Assembly (NCBI GenBank): GCA_014656495.1 | Contig: BNCN01000002.1 | Coordinates: forward strand, 434,001 to 498,000 | Origin: Comamonas sp. KCTC 72670 | GTDB taxonomy: Bacteria > Myxococcota > Myxococcia > Myxococcales > Myxococcaceae | Direction of reading: 5' to 3' | Length of the DNA stretch: 64,000 bases | Part shown: positions 30,201 to 37,745 of the stretch, in pieces | Position numbering within the stretch: position 1 is the stretch's first letter | How the letters are laid out: every line of letters begins with the position of its first letter | Notes under the pieces: generated by a model | Told to the model about the DNA's origin: nothing | The model's input: the letters and a program-made list of their open reading frames with translations, nothing else | The model's database searches: none | Program-made: the position numbers and the translations under genes

Positions 30201-31735
30201 TCCCCGGAGGCGGGCGACATGCGCGGCATCAGCGCGCTGAGGGTGGAGCTGCCCGTCTGGAACGAGGAGATGGCCGCGGCGGCGAAGGCGATGTTCCGGT
30301 TCTGCACGTCGTCGACGATGGACTGGAGCGCCGTCTTCAGCTGGCTGGAGTTGGTGGCCGCGTAGAAGCGCCCGCCGCCCGCGTCGGCGGTGGTGCGCAG
30401 CAGGTTGAGCGCGGGCGTGTTCGTCAGCGCGAAGCCCACGGTGTAGGTGGCCACCTGCTGCGTGCCGGGCAGCTCCGGCCGCAAGTCGTGGGTCCACATC
30501 CACCGGGCGATGCGGTGGATGTGGCTGTTCGAGCCGCCGCTGGTGGCGCCCTGGGCGGCCGCGGAGCAGTTGGCACAGGGGACGTTGAGGTCACGCACCG
30601 CCTGCGGAACCTGGGCGCCGTTGCCGCTCGGCTCGTTGGGCTCGCCGTCCGTGAGCAGAATCATGGCGTTGAAGCCGCAGGAGAAGCAGGTGGAGGCGCG
30701 CCCGGGTGAGGACTCGTCGTTGAAGTTCGAGTCGCGCAGGTAGTTGTTGCCGAACCAGCCGGGGAAGGGGTCGCTCCCGGACGAGCGGAAGTACGTGCTG
30801 GCGCCCCACATGACCTGCGTGAGCGGCGTGCCGGTGTTGAACTGCAGGCCGTTGCTCATCTTGTTGAGCAGGTTGCTGCGGTGGTTGTTGCGCTCCGGGA
30901 CGCTCATGGACTGGTCACACCGAGGACCGAAGCGCTCGAAGCGCACCACGTCCTGGCCGCTCCACTTCACCGTGCCGCTGGCGCCGCTGCCCGCGGAGAA
31001 CGTCATCACACCGAAGCGCGTGCGCTCCGAGTCCTTGAGCACCTGGCTGATGACGTTGACGGCGGAGTGGCCGCGCGGCGAGTAGAAGTTGAGGAAGTTG
31101 CCCGTCGCGATGCGGCGGTTGGAGGCGAACTGGAAGTAGCCCTTGGTGGCCAGGCACTGCGCGCAGGCGGCCCGCGCCGTGGGACGGCCGCTGCCGTTGC
31201 CGGCGCCAATCACGTCGGTGCACGCCGCCTCCGCGGACCCGGAGATGACCGTGTCGGGCGGGTTCTGGTCGAAGCGCACCGGGTTGTTGCCCATCCCGAA
31301 GCTGATCTGCGTGCCGCTGCCGGTCCCGTCGAAGCGGTAGTACCGGTCGGGGACGAACCAGGGGGAGTTCTGGTTCGTCAGCGACAGCCACATGCGCGGG
31401 TACTCGACGTTGGGGTCGTAGTTCAGCGCGTCGATGTTCTCCTGGCGGCAGCCCGGGTTGGTGCCGTTGCTGTTGTTCGAATAGCTGTGGGTGTTGCTGT
31501 TGCTCCACGCGATGGGCCACCACGCCATGGAGCCCGACGTGTCCAGGATGAGCAGGATGTTGGGCGGGCCGCTGGGGCTGGTGAAGAAGCGCTCGTCGCT
31601 GCCGCGCGCGGGGTTCATCAGCGCGTCCAGGCGGGACGTCGACTGGAGGGAGCAGGACGCTGGGTCCTGCGCGAGCGCGCTGGGGGCGGCGAGCAGCGCC
31701 GCCACGGCCGTCAGGATGGAGAAGAGTGCCTTCAT
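27254..31735 (-). CDS. pilY1: Type IV pilus tip adhesin/assembly protein PilY1
   Basis: 1493 residues. Signal peptide (MKALFSILTAVAALLAAPSALA). Von Willebrand A domain from about 57, MIDAS DTSGSM (65-70) and LLTDGEPN further on. EF-hand-like loops DKNGDGDLDD (near 528) and DTNRDGRITAAD (near 593), then the C-terminal PilY1 propeller (KLVLVGANDGMLHAF, WAFIPPDLLSRLHEM, YYVDGDIMVRDVW, LMVALSG-like blades). PilY1 sits with minor pilins at the tip of the type IVa pilus and primes assembly. It is the last gene of the cluster, 32 bases after the PilX-like gene. The ATG chosen gives the signal peptide although no clear ribosome site precedes it. Confidence 0.95.
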   Translation of the reverse strand: MKALFSILTAVAALLAAPSALAQDPASCSLQSTSRLDALMNPARGSDERFFTSPSGPPNILLILDTSGSMAWWPIAWSNSNTHSYSNNSNGTNPGCRQENIDALNYDPNVEYPRMWLSLTNQNSPWFVPDRYYRFDGTGSGTQISFGMGNNPVRFDQNPPDTVISGSAEAACTDVIGAGNGSGRPTARAACAQCLATKGYFQFASNRRIATGNFLNFYSPRGHSAVNVISQVLKDSERTRFGVMTFSAGSGASGTVKWSGQDVVRFERFGPRCDQSMSVPERNNHRSNLLNKMSNGLQFNTGTPLTQVMWGASTYFRSSGSDPFPGWFGNNYLRDSNFNDESSPGRASTCFSCGFNAMILLTDGEPNEPSGNGAQVPQAVRDLNVPCANCSAAAQGATSGGSNSHIHRIARWMWTHDLRPELPGTQQVATYTVGFALTNTPALNLLRTTADAGGGRFYAATNSSQLKTALQSIVDDVQNRNIAFAAAAISSFQTGSSTLSALMPRMSPASGDSAWRGDLWRFNQFNEFVEGVDKNGDGDLDDIFVVDRDGDIVVEDTGGNFVKDGGNVPANQFWEARRALMARTLDSRKIYTVLDTNRDGRITAADNTGGPIEFTVANREQLKSYLGILGTPVCPTITSVSPVDIDPGKLLTGLKLTHQQAASAMGLTVPTFNNMTTAQTWLNDLCVRTLIQYVRGQDLADEDGNGNRTEVRRSVLGDIFHSAPVLVDPPMDKFLCNLGMSNQCARTLYSQQLGVSPTPLAQETINRCGNSVQVDAYDAYLHRYRRRDKLVLVGANDGMLHAFRDSTASADNCEGGLPMIEYTPSTGEEEWAFIPPDLLSRLHEMANGHQYYVDGDIMVRDVWADGSDGSTPDGIKQSTEFHTMAVISEGRGGVHYLALELRASPSSNRFEAPRMQWMYPQPDSPEAALFGKTLFSLSPKPPPIGPVLVEAGTTPGPVSRYGVNTQERWVVALSGGWSPGQEKGRGIYLVDAWSPEVNGRNDNLWWKFEYDPSASGEQNQPARHLTHSVAAPVALVDYGVAGSVQQDGFFDTAVFGDMRGQLWVARMSVPGALDPSTRLIRNWSAARAFQMDRDAAGSSGLQGNTLSRTWPFYYVPSIGIQPGTGAMRALVGTGDRYALLDDEAGICRFDNPQACARYGCGNVEVDYRVQRLDQNIAQARHQWTQKELAQTTLTRAVATQPACGNPGQTVVTARFNRYEARACPGAPQDYTSLSPARVECGRDASGNFSCQDVSNVAPNYGDLELTRNVNDIGKNRFYGVRVYGVSGQTFAEDATAPAEGQMTALQFDSARLTDRTSANGTSGDLVDVTNITCNAAGACSAPGAQPEGAGWMLEYTDNLTHKTAGGAATVASCTLWNVIYPSQDGEVCSSTAARARFYQADFLSGLPNCAASFDNARFQERSVLSPPPEPATAVMISPTGSVKYSAVMQEPGQRQATSVDVSENSEVLQNVYELPLTQDQHACRHVSAERCLP

Positions 31736-31767
31736 GGGGGGCTCGGGGAAGGGCGGGGGCGGAAGGG

Positions 31768-32271
31768 TCAGATGCCGAAGCGGAAGACGAACTCGGTCTC
31801 GGCCTGTCGGCCGCCGGGCTCGCCACACATGACGACCACGCGGTAGTAGCTGCCGCCGGTCGTGCCTTCTCGGAGGGTGTTGGCCGCGTCGCTCACCTGG
31901 TCCTTGCCGCTGCTGAAGGAGGAGGACGCGAGCACCGCCGCCGTGGGGGCGGACGCGGTGTCGCCCACGTGGGCAGTGCGCATGGTGCTGCGGTCGGCGA
32001 CGACTTCGTCGTCCATCAGCACCTGCTCCAGGTTGATGCTGGTGACGGGGATGGCGCCGGCGCCGAACACCTTGAGCCGCGACAGCAGGTGACGCCGGGC
32101 GGTCTCCGCGCAGGCCTCCACGCGGTCTCCCCGCATCTTGGACACGGCGGCGGACTGGTTGCGGCCCGTGAAGGTGATGGCGCCCACGACCAGCATCAGC
32201 AGCACCGTCAGGGCAATCAACGTGATGGCCAGGGCGCTGCCCCGGCGGGAGGCGGAGGAAAAGGATGTCAT
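31768..32271 (-). CDS. pilX: PilX-like minor pilin
   Basis: 167 residues from the ATG at 32271. The N-terminus is SSASRRGSALAITLIALTVLLMLVVGAIT: a short basic leader, a Gly-Ser junction suited to prepilin peptidase, and a long hydrophobic helix. Unlike most pilins there is no Glu at position 5 of the mature protein, as is also true of PilX/GspK-type tip pilins. The globular part has one cysteine pair (Cys ~58 and Cys ~151). Four bases separate it from the PilW-like gene, and pilY1 follows, so it should be part of the tip priming complex. Confidence 0.82.
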   Translation of the reverse strand: MTSFSSASRRGSALAITLIALTVLLMLVVGAITFTGRNQSAAVSKMRGDRVEACAETARRHLLSRLKVFGAGAIPVTSINLEQVLMDDEVVADRSTMRTAHVGDTASAPTAAVLASSSFSSGKDQVSDAANTLREGTTGGSYYRVVVMCGEPGGRQAETEFVFRFGI

Positions 32272-32275
32272 TGGA

Positions 32276-33463
32276 CTAGCCTCCCCAGACGTTCTTGATG
32301 TCACCGGCGACGCCGGGGGAGCGCAGCTCCGGGATGAAGAAGGCGCGGGACGTCATGTTGGGGATGCGCACGGACGTCTCCACGGTGGAGCGGAAGAACA
32401 TGTCCTCGCCTGTCACGGGGAAGGCGTTGATGAGCTTGCGAGGGGCTTCGGGCTTGCCGGACGGGCGGTGGCGCGCCGAGCGCACCGTGAGCCCCACGCT
32501 CACCGAGCGGATGTTGGCGGGGTTCATGTTGTACCGAAGCGGTGCGTCGTAAGGGGTGCTGTACGTGGGCGGGGGGACGTCGGCGTCGTACTTGGGCAGC
32601 ACCACCGCGTCCTCGTCGCCCAGCACCCAGCCCTCGCCGCTGCCGACGGCGCCATCCGGCGCGGGGAGGCCGGCGCAGCACGCGGAGTTCGCGGGAGGCC
32701 GGTTCATCAGGTAGGCGACCTGGAAGGCCTCGACGTCGGAGGCAATGGGGTCGAAGTCGGCGTTCTCGGCCCAGCCGTGCTTCACCACCAGGTAGGGCCG
32801 TCCGCCGTGCGCCTCCACCCGCAGCCGCTTCTCCTGCACCAGCATGACGAAGGGCGCGCGCGTCGAATCCGCCATGCAGCTTTTGGGCGCGTCCCCTGGC
32901 TGGCCCGCGGGGAGCGCGGCCTCGAGCGAGGCCGTGGTGGCGTCCGCCGTCACGTCCGCGGCCAGGCGGCCCAGGAAGAACTCCTGTCCGCCGGGGCAGG
33001 CCACCATCAGCGCCTGGCCCTGGCGCAGCGCCTGTCCGAAAGTGGCCGCCGGCTCCAGGTCGAGCCGGTAGGGCGGCGCGCCCGTGGAATCGAGCTGGCC
33101 CCTGCGCAGGTACACCGGGTCGCGGTAGCGGAAGGCGAGGTCGTCCGTGACGAAGCTACCCCAGTCCGGAACCTCCTGCGTGAAGTTGTCCTTGCGCTCC
33201 TCGGGCAGCCCCGCGGTGTCGAAGTTGAAGGCGATGGCCGGGTCCAGCCCATAACCCGCGTAGCGCAGCGTGTGGTTCAGGTAGTCCAGGCCCACGCGGC
33301 TGCCTTCGACCGCCGTCTTGGAGATGGTGTTGTTCTGGAAGATGTCGTTGACGGCGATGATGGTGCCGGCCACCGCCAGCAGCACCACCGAGGAGACGGT
33401 GACGCCCACCAGCAGCTCGATGAGCGTGAAGCCGCTGGGAGACCTGTGCCGGGGCCTCTTCAC
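32276..33463 (-). CDS. pilW: PilW-like minor pilin
   Basis: 395 residues, GTG start overlapping the stop of the upstream gene (GTGA). Prepilin signal KRPRHRSPSG|FTLIELLVGVTVSSVVLLAVAGTI with the type III cleavage site G|FTLIE. The large C-terminal globular domain (about 350 residues) is typical of PilW. It contains a di-cysteine in SACCAGLPAP. Together with PilX, PilV and FimT/U it should form the pseudopilin core below PilY1. Confidence 0.88.
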   Translation of the reverse strand: MKRPRHRSPSGFTLIELLVGVTVSSVVLLAVAGTIIAVNDIFQNNTISKTAVEGSRVGLDYLNHTLRYAGYGLDPAIAFNFDTAGLPEERKDNFTQEVPDWGSFVTDDLAFRYRDPVYLRRGQLDSTGAPPYRLDLEPAATFGQALRQGQALMVACPGGQEFFLGRLAADVTADATTASLEAALPAGQPGDAPKSCMADSTRAPFVMLVQEKRLRVEAHGGRPYLVVKHGWAENADFDPIASDVEAFQVAYLMNRPPANSACCAGLPAPDGAVGSGEGWVLGDEDAVVLPKYDADVPPPTYSTPYDAPLRYNMNPANIRSVSVGLTVRSARHRPSGKPEAPRKLINAFPVTGEDMFFRSTVETSVRIPNMTSRAFFIPELRSPGVAGDIKNVWGG

Positions 33464-34014
33464 AGCTCCACCCCCGCGCCGTTCTCCACCGGGTTGTAGA
33501 GCGCGACGAACTGCTTCACGAAGCGGCGCTGGCCGGCGTTGGGGAAGGACACCACCACCGCCACCGAATCCACGGCGGTGTCCGGCGTCCACACGAGCAC
33601 GCGGCGGTAGTAGGTCTCGTTGTCTTCCCAGTAGCCCGGCACCAGCTTGAGGAGCGGGTCCGCGGCGGCGCTTTCGTACGCGTCGAGGTCCACCACGCAC
33701 GCGTTGGGGAGCGCGGAGAGCCCCCCGGACAGCTCCAGCGTCTCCGCGGCGCTGCTGCAGCGCGCCTGGGTCAGCGGTCCCGCGCCGGTGAAGAGGCGGG
33801 TGCGGCCCTGGATTTGAAGCCCCGAGCGAACCTGCGCCGCGATGGCGGCCGCCTGGGACAGCCGGTTGGCGGCGGCGTTCTGCTGGCTGGCGAAGATGAG
33901 CCCGCCGAAGACACCGCTGACGCCAAAGGCGAGGACGGCGGCGGCGGCCATGCCTTCAATGAGGGTGGCACCGCGCTGGGCACCGCGACGGGACGAGGCA
34001 GTCATGTGCTTCAT
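33460..34014 (-). CDS. pilV: PilV-like minor pilin
   Basis: 184 residues. The leader is basic and ends QRG|ATLIEGMAAAAVLAFGVSGVFGGLIFASQQ, a prepilin cleavage site with Glu at position 5. This is the PilV pattern. Start overlaps the FimT/U-like stop (ATGA); Met-4 (MTASS) is an alternative start 9 bases in. Globular domain of about 145 residues with a cysteine pair (RCSSAAETL, NACVVDLD). Confidence 0.85.
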   Translation of the reverse strand: MKHMTASSRRGAQRGATLIEGMAAAAVLAFGVSGVFGGLIFASQQNAAANRLSQAAAIAAQVRSGLQIQGRTRLFTGAGPLTQARCSSAAETLELSGGLSALPNACVVDLDAYESAAADPLLKLVPGYWEDNETYYRRVLVWTPDTAVDSVAVVVSFPNAGQRRFVKQFVALYNPVENGAGVEL

Positions 34015-34718
34015 CGGTTGGTCCTCGAGTCGACGAAGCCGACGGGCGCGGAGATGGCGAAGACGTACTCGCGCTGTCCGTCGGTGGAGAGAAGGGCCAG
34101 GGACGCGGCGCGATTCACCGCGCCGTTGCCGGCGGAGATGACGGGCTGGCCCGCGCCGTCGACGAAGCGCGCCGAGCCGTCACTCCGGAAGACGATGGCG
34201 CCCCGCCGTGGCGCGCCGCTGCAGAAGCTGCAGTCCGAGACGGGCAGGCCGGTGAAGATGCCGTCCCATTCCATGTTGCCGCTGGCGCCGAAGCGCACGG
34301 TGCGCTGCGTGTAGCGGTCCAGGTACATGGAGTCCAGCAACCGCCCCTGGTCCGCGGGGGGCTGGACGTTCTGCGGAGGCTCGAAGTTGCTGAAGCGGAG
34401 CTGCCCGGCGGGGCCGGCGGCGTCGCCAAAGCCCCGCGTCGTGTCCTCCACGAGGAACCAGGCGCCATGGCCCGCGCCGGCGTCTCCGTCCGGGTTGATG
34501 TCCGGATAGATGATGAGCCACACGTCGGACTGGCGGTCCACCGCGCGCGCCCGGGCCTCCGCGAACGCGCCGGACAAATCCGCGGCGGCGTTCTGCGGGC
34601 CGGTGCGCGCACTCAGTTGGGCGTAGCCCGCGTACGCGAGCGCGGCCAGCACCGCGAGGATGGCGAGGACGATGCTGACCTCGAGCATCGTCAACCCGCG
34701 AGCGGCGCGGCGGCTCAC
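34011..34718 (-). CDS. FimT/GspH-family minor pilin
   Basis: 235 residues, GTG start overlapping the stop of the upstream gene by 4 bp. Signal SRRAARG|LTMLEVSIVLAILAVLAALAYAGYAQL with Glu-5 in the mature protein. The globular part carries the GspH/FimT pattern including SGAFAEARARAVDRQSDVWLII and a late GAIVFRSDGSARFVDGAG. A CSFC pair is present. It corresponds to the FimU/FimT component of the minor pilin set of Myxococcus clusters. Confidence 0.87.
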   Translation of the reverse strand: MSRRAARGLTMLEVSIVLAILAVLAALAYAGYAQLSARTGPQNAAADLSGAFAEARARAVDRQSDVWLIIYPDINPDGDAGAGHGAWFLVEDTTRGFGDAAGPAGQLRFSNFEPPQNVQPPADQGRLLDSMYLDRYTQRTVRFGASGNMEWDGIFTGLPVSDCSFCSGAPRRGAIVFRSDGSARFVDGAGQPVISAGNGAVNRAASLALLSTDGQREYVFAISAPVGFVDSRTNR

Positions 34719-35119
34719 TGGCCAACCTCCACGCGCACGCTCAAGGGGCGCTTGATGCCCTCCCGCCACACGAGCACTTCCGAGACACCCAGCTCCAGGC
34801 CCTGCACCATCACCTGGTTCGGCTCGCCGACGGACGCCTCCACCAGGCCGGGCTGCTGTACGAGCACGCGCTCGACATTCTCGAGGATGAACTGCGTCTG
34901 CTGTCCCGGCGGGACACGCACCACGATGCCGGACGGCTCCGCGGCCTTGGCCTCAGCGGCGTAGTCCACCGTGGACGCGGCGCTGGGGGCGGGCGCGGTG
35001 GTGGACTCGGAGGCCGGGGCGGGCTGGGCCCACGCGATGGAGGCGGCCAGCGTCAGCGCCAGCGGGGCCCATCGCGACCGACGGGGAAGAAACGGCGAAA
35101 AGTCCGTGAGCAAGGCCAT
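34715..35119 (-). CDS. Secreted pilus-assembly N-terminal-domain protein
   Basis: 134 residues. Signal peptide (RSRWAPLALTLAASIAWAQPAPA), a short Ala/Ser/Thr linker, then a ~75-residue domain: VVRVPPGQQTQFILENVERVLVQQPGLVEASVGEPNQVMVQGLELGVSEVLVWREG. This closely resembles the N-terminal domain of CpaC/RcpA secretins (pilus formation protein N-terminal domain), but no secretin domain follows. It is the first gene of the minor pilin cluster and overlaps the FimT-like gene by 4 bp. Its role may be a periplasmic helper or interaction partner for pilus assembly; this is inferred from the fold and location. Confidence 0.82.
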   Translation of the reverse strand: MALLTDFSPFLPRRSRWAPLALTLAASIAWAQPAPASESTTAPAPSAASTVDYAAEAKAAEPSGIVVRVPPGQQTQFILENVERVLVQQPGLVEASVGEPNQVMVQGLELGVSEVLVWREGIKRPLSVRVEVGQ

Positions 35120-35357
35120 GGGGGGATGTCCTGCGAAGACAATGGCCCCTGGGGGCTGGGGCGAGTGAGACGCACGGGGTGTTTGCACACCTCATGCCTC
35201 CCTGGCGCCTCGGCCAAGCACTGGATACTCCTCGGAATTTTGTTGGGGAGGGGATGGCGGGAGGGGCAGCCGACCTCGCAACGTCTGCGAGCCCGCAAAC
35301 TTTAGGCACACCCAGGCTGCTCAGGGACAGGTGGACTGGAGTCCGAACAGACCCGGG

Positions 35358-35735
35358 TCACCAGCCGGATTTGCTGCTTCTCATGGCTTTCTTTTCAGAC
35401 GTGCGCTTCTTGCCTTCCAGGCGACGCCGCTTCGCGCCGGCGGTGGGCTTGGTGGCCCGACGCACCTTGGGGACGAAGGTGAGCACCTTGAGGCCCTCTC
35501 GCAGGCGCTCCAGGGCCACGCCCTTGTTCTGGAGCTGGCTGCGGCGCTCGGTGGCGCTGACGGACAGCTCCGTGGGGGCGTGGGTGAGGCGCACGCCGCT
35601 GGCGGTGGTGTTGCGGTGCTGTCCGCCCGGGCCGGAGGCGATGAAGTAGTCCACCTCGCACGCCTTCAGGAGGGACTCGTCGTCCAGCTTCAAGGCGTCC
35701 AGCGCGGCCTGCCGGCGGGCGGGGGAAATGCTCAT
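35358..35735 (-). CDS. Stand-alone GGQ peptidyl-tRNA hydrolase, ArfB-like
   Basis: 125 residues: a single RF-1 catalytic domain with GPGGQHRNT (Gly-37, Gly-38, Gln-39) and a strongly basic tail ([28 protein letters not shown]). No codon-recognition domain. This architecture is that of ArfB (YaeJ), which frees stalled ribosomes by hydrolysing peptidyl-tRNA, with the tail entering the empty mRNA channel. The spacing of Ala/Ser-rich residues before GGQ also fits the related PrfH-like group. Start at the ATG after GAGAG; a TTG 12 bases upstream is possible. Confidence 0.88.
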   Translation of the reverse strand: MSISPARRQAALDALKLDDESLLKACEVDYFIASGPGGQHRNTTASGVRLTHAPTELSVSATERRSQLQNKGVALERLREGLKVLTFVPKVRRATKPTAGAKRRRLEGKKRTSEKKAMRSSKSGW

Positions 35736-35794
35736 GGTGGCTCTCAAGGTAACCCTCCCGGGCCCTTTCGTGCACCGATGCCGTGCGCGCAGCC

Positions 35795-35823
35795 CCCGGC
35801 GCCGGACGCGGGTCCGCGCCGGG
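35795..35823 (-). terminator. Probable terminator after lipoprotein gene
   Basis: CCCGGCG-C-CGGAC pairs with GTCCG-CGCCGGG around a 4-nt loop, one bulged base, downstream of the minus-strand lipoprotein gene. Confidence 0.45.
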
Positions 35824-35913
35824 CCTGACGCCGGATTTCACCCGGGGCCCAGGTGGCCTGTGAAGCGAGGTGGCGCGTGGCCGCGGACCGAGCGGCGGCG
35901 CGGCTGCTTCGGC

Positions 35914-36630
35914 CTAGCGCACGTTGATGGAGAAGCCCGTGGTGGCCTGCCGCCCATCCTCGCTGGTGGCGACGATGCCGGCCGCGACGGGCACGCGCGT
36001 GATGCCCCGGTCGGTGTCGACGTACGGCTCCACGAAGGTCTGGTCCGCAGGGATGGTCACCTCGGGCATGGAGATTCGGCGGGTGGGGGAGTCCAGGGAG
36101 ACCGTCACGGGGCCGGTGAAGCCCTCCGCGCGCGTCACGGTGATGCGCACCTTCGCGTTCTGTCCCGCGAAGAGGTTGAGCTGCCGCGGCTCCACGGTGA
36201 TGGAGAAGTCCGGCTGGGGCGCGGGCGGCGAGAGGATGACCAGGAAGAGGTTGGCGCTCGTGGCGAACGTCTCCGCGGCGTTGGTGGCGAGCACCAGCGA
36301 GCGGAACAGCCCGCGGGCCTCGGTCTCCGGCGCCACCGTGTACGTGGGGGTGGCGGTGACGGTGGCCTCGCCTTCCGGGAGGATGATCTCCGGCGAGAGG
36401 CTGACACCCTCCGGCGCGTTCGAGAGGCCGATGCGGTACTGGCTCTGGTCATCCCCCGTCCGCTGCACGGTGATCTCCACCGGCAGGCTCTCCCCCGGGA
36501 TGGCGGTGAGGGTGTCGGGGAGGCCGAAGCTCATGCGGAAGAAGGGGCCGTCACTGCCGCAGGACAGGGCCAGCGCGCAGCCGAGCAGCGCGAGGCTCCG
36601 GACGAGGGGGCGGCGAAGGGGGAAGGTCAT
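35914..36630 (-). CDS. Lipoprotein with Ig-like domains
   Basis: 238 residues from the ATG at 36630, chosen for the lipobox signal (RPLVRSLALLGCALALSC, Cys ~24). Two tandem ~95-residue units have similar sequence: 'FGLPDTLTAIPGESLPVEITVQRT...' and 'FSITVEPRQLNLFAGQNAKVRITVTRAEGFTGPVTVSL', each with a glycine-containing PVEITV/KVRITV strand. This is the pattern of bacterial Ig-like/surface-layer adhesion domains. Monocistronic; no function assigned. Confidence 0.78.
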   Translation of the reverse strand: MTFPLRRPLVRSLALLGCALALSCGSDGPFFRMSFGLPDTLTAIPGESLPVEITVQRTGDDQSQYRIGLSNAPEGVSLSPEIILPEGEATVTATPTYTVAPETEARGLFRSLVLATNAAETFATSANLFLVILSPPAPQPDFSITVEPRQLNLFAGQNAKVRITVTRAEGFTGPVTVSLDSPTRRISMPEVTIPADQTFVEPYVDTDRGITRVPVAAGIVATSEDGRQATTGFSINVR

Positions 36631-36705
36631 GGGCTTGGGTCTCCTGGTGCGCGTCAGCATCGGTCCCCCGTGGCACCCGGGCAAGCGACGCCAGGGCAGG
36701 CGAGC

Positions 36706-37605
36706 TCAACCGAACAGCGCACGGGCCACTTCGTAGGTGCCCACATGGGCATCAATCGTCGCGGAGAGCGGCTTCGCATAACCCCCGCCCAGCGTGAGCA
36801 CCACGGGAATGCCTCGCTGGCGCGCGGCCTCCAAGACGAGCCGGTCCCGTTCGCGCAGCCCCGCGTGGGTGAGGGAGAGCCGCCCCAGCGCGTCCTCCGT
36901 GAGCGGGTCCACGCCCGCCTGGAAGAAGAGCGCGCAGGCTCCGGCGCGGTCGAGCACCTCGGGCAGGTAGAGCGCCAGGGCGTCCAGGTACGCCGCGTCC
37001 CCGGTTCCGTCCGGCAGGCCCACGTCGAGGTGGGAGGGCTGCTTGCGGAAGGGGAAGTTGTTCTCGCCGTGCATGGAGAAGGTGAAGACGGAGTCGTCCC
37101 CGGAGAAGACGGCGGCGGTGCCGTTGCCCTGGTGCACGTCGAGGTCCACCACGACGGCGCGGCGCAGCTCGCCGGTGGCCTGGAGCGCGCGGATGGCCAC
37201 CGCGATGTCGTTGAAGACGCAGAAGCCCTCGCCATGGTCGGGAAAGCCATGGTGCGTGCCGCCGGAGAGGTTGCCGCCAATGCCGTCCCGCAGCGCGGCG
37301 CGGCCCGCGTCGAGGGTGCCCGCCACCGCGGCGGCGAAGCGCTGGACCAGCGCGGGAGACCACGGGAAGCCGAGCCGCCGCAGCTCCGCCTCGGTGAGGG
37401 TGCCGTGGAACAAGGCGTCGAGGTAGCGGGGCGTGTGGACGCGCTCCAGGTCCTCGCGGGGGCAGGGGGTGGACTCGGTGATGTCCGCCGGGGAGAGGAC
37501 GCCCCGCTCCAGGAGCGCCTCGCGCAGCAGGCGGTACTTCTCCATGGGGAAGCGGTGGCCGGGGGGCAACGGGACTTCGTAGCTGTCCGAATGGAAGACG
37601 CGCAC
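36706..37605 (-). CDS. Histone-deacetylase-family amidohydrolase
   Basis: 299 residues, GTG start. The zinc-enzyme core is intact: GGTHHGFPDHGEGFCVFND (His-118/His-119 pair, Asn-132), DLDVHQGNGT (Asp-146 and His-148 as zinc ligands), the late QAGVDPLTEDALG (third ligand Asp) and LGGGYA. Bacterial members deacetylate acetylated lysine, polyamines or related amides. The substrate cannot be inferred from the neighbours (a lipoprotein and a vWA protein). Length is typical for the short bacterial group. Confidence 0.93.
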   Translation of the reverse strand: MRVFHSDSYEVPLPPGHRFPMEKYRLLREALLERGVLSPADITESTPCPREDLERVHTPRYLDALFHGTLTEAELRRLGFPWSPALVQRFAAAVAGTLDAGRAALRDGIGGNLSGGTHHGFPDHGEGFCVFNDIAVAIRALQATGELRRAVVVDLDVHQGNGTAAVFSGDDSVFTFSMHGENNFPFRKQPSHLDVGLPDGTGDAAYLDALALYLPEVLDRAGACALFFQAGVDPLTEDALGRLSLTHAGLRERDRLVLEAARQRGIPVVLTLGGGYAKPLSATIDAHVGTYEVARALFG

Positions 37606-37745
37606 GCGGGCCAGCCCTAACGGGCGTGCGGGGCGGGTGCAACCCGGCAGGTGCGTGAGAAATCGACCAGGGGCGTAGACCTTTTGGCGGGGCTCCGCGT
37701 TTCACCATCAAACGCGCACGTAGCAGCCTTCCCTTGGAGAACGTC

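Noticed and set aside
26744-30709. Very long open frame on the plus strand antisense to pilY1 (over 1300 codons)
   Set aside because: Biased towards Ala/Gly/Arg/Val/His with no domain, and lies opposite an unmistakable PilY1. It is the usual GC-rich shadow.
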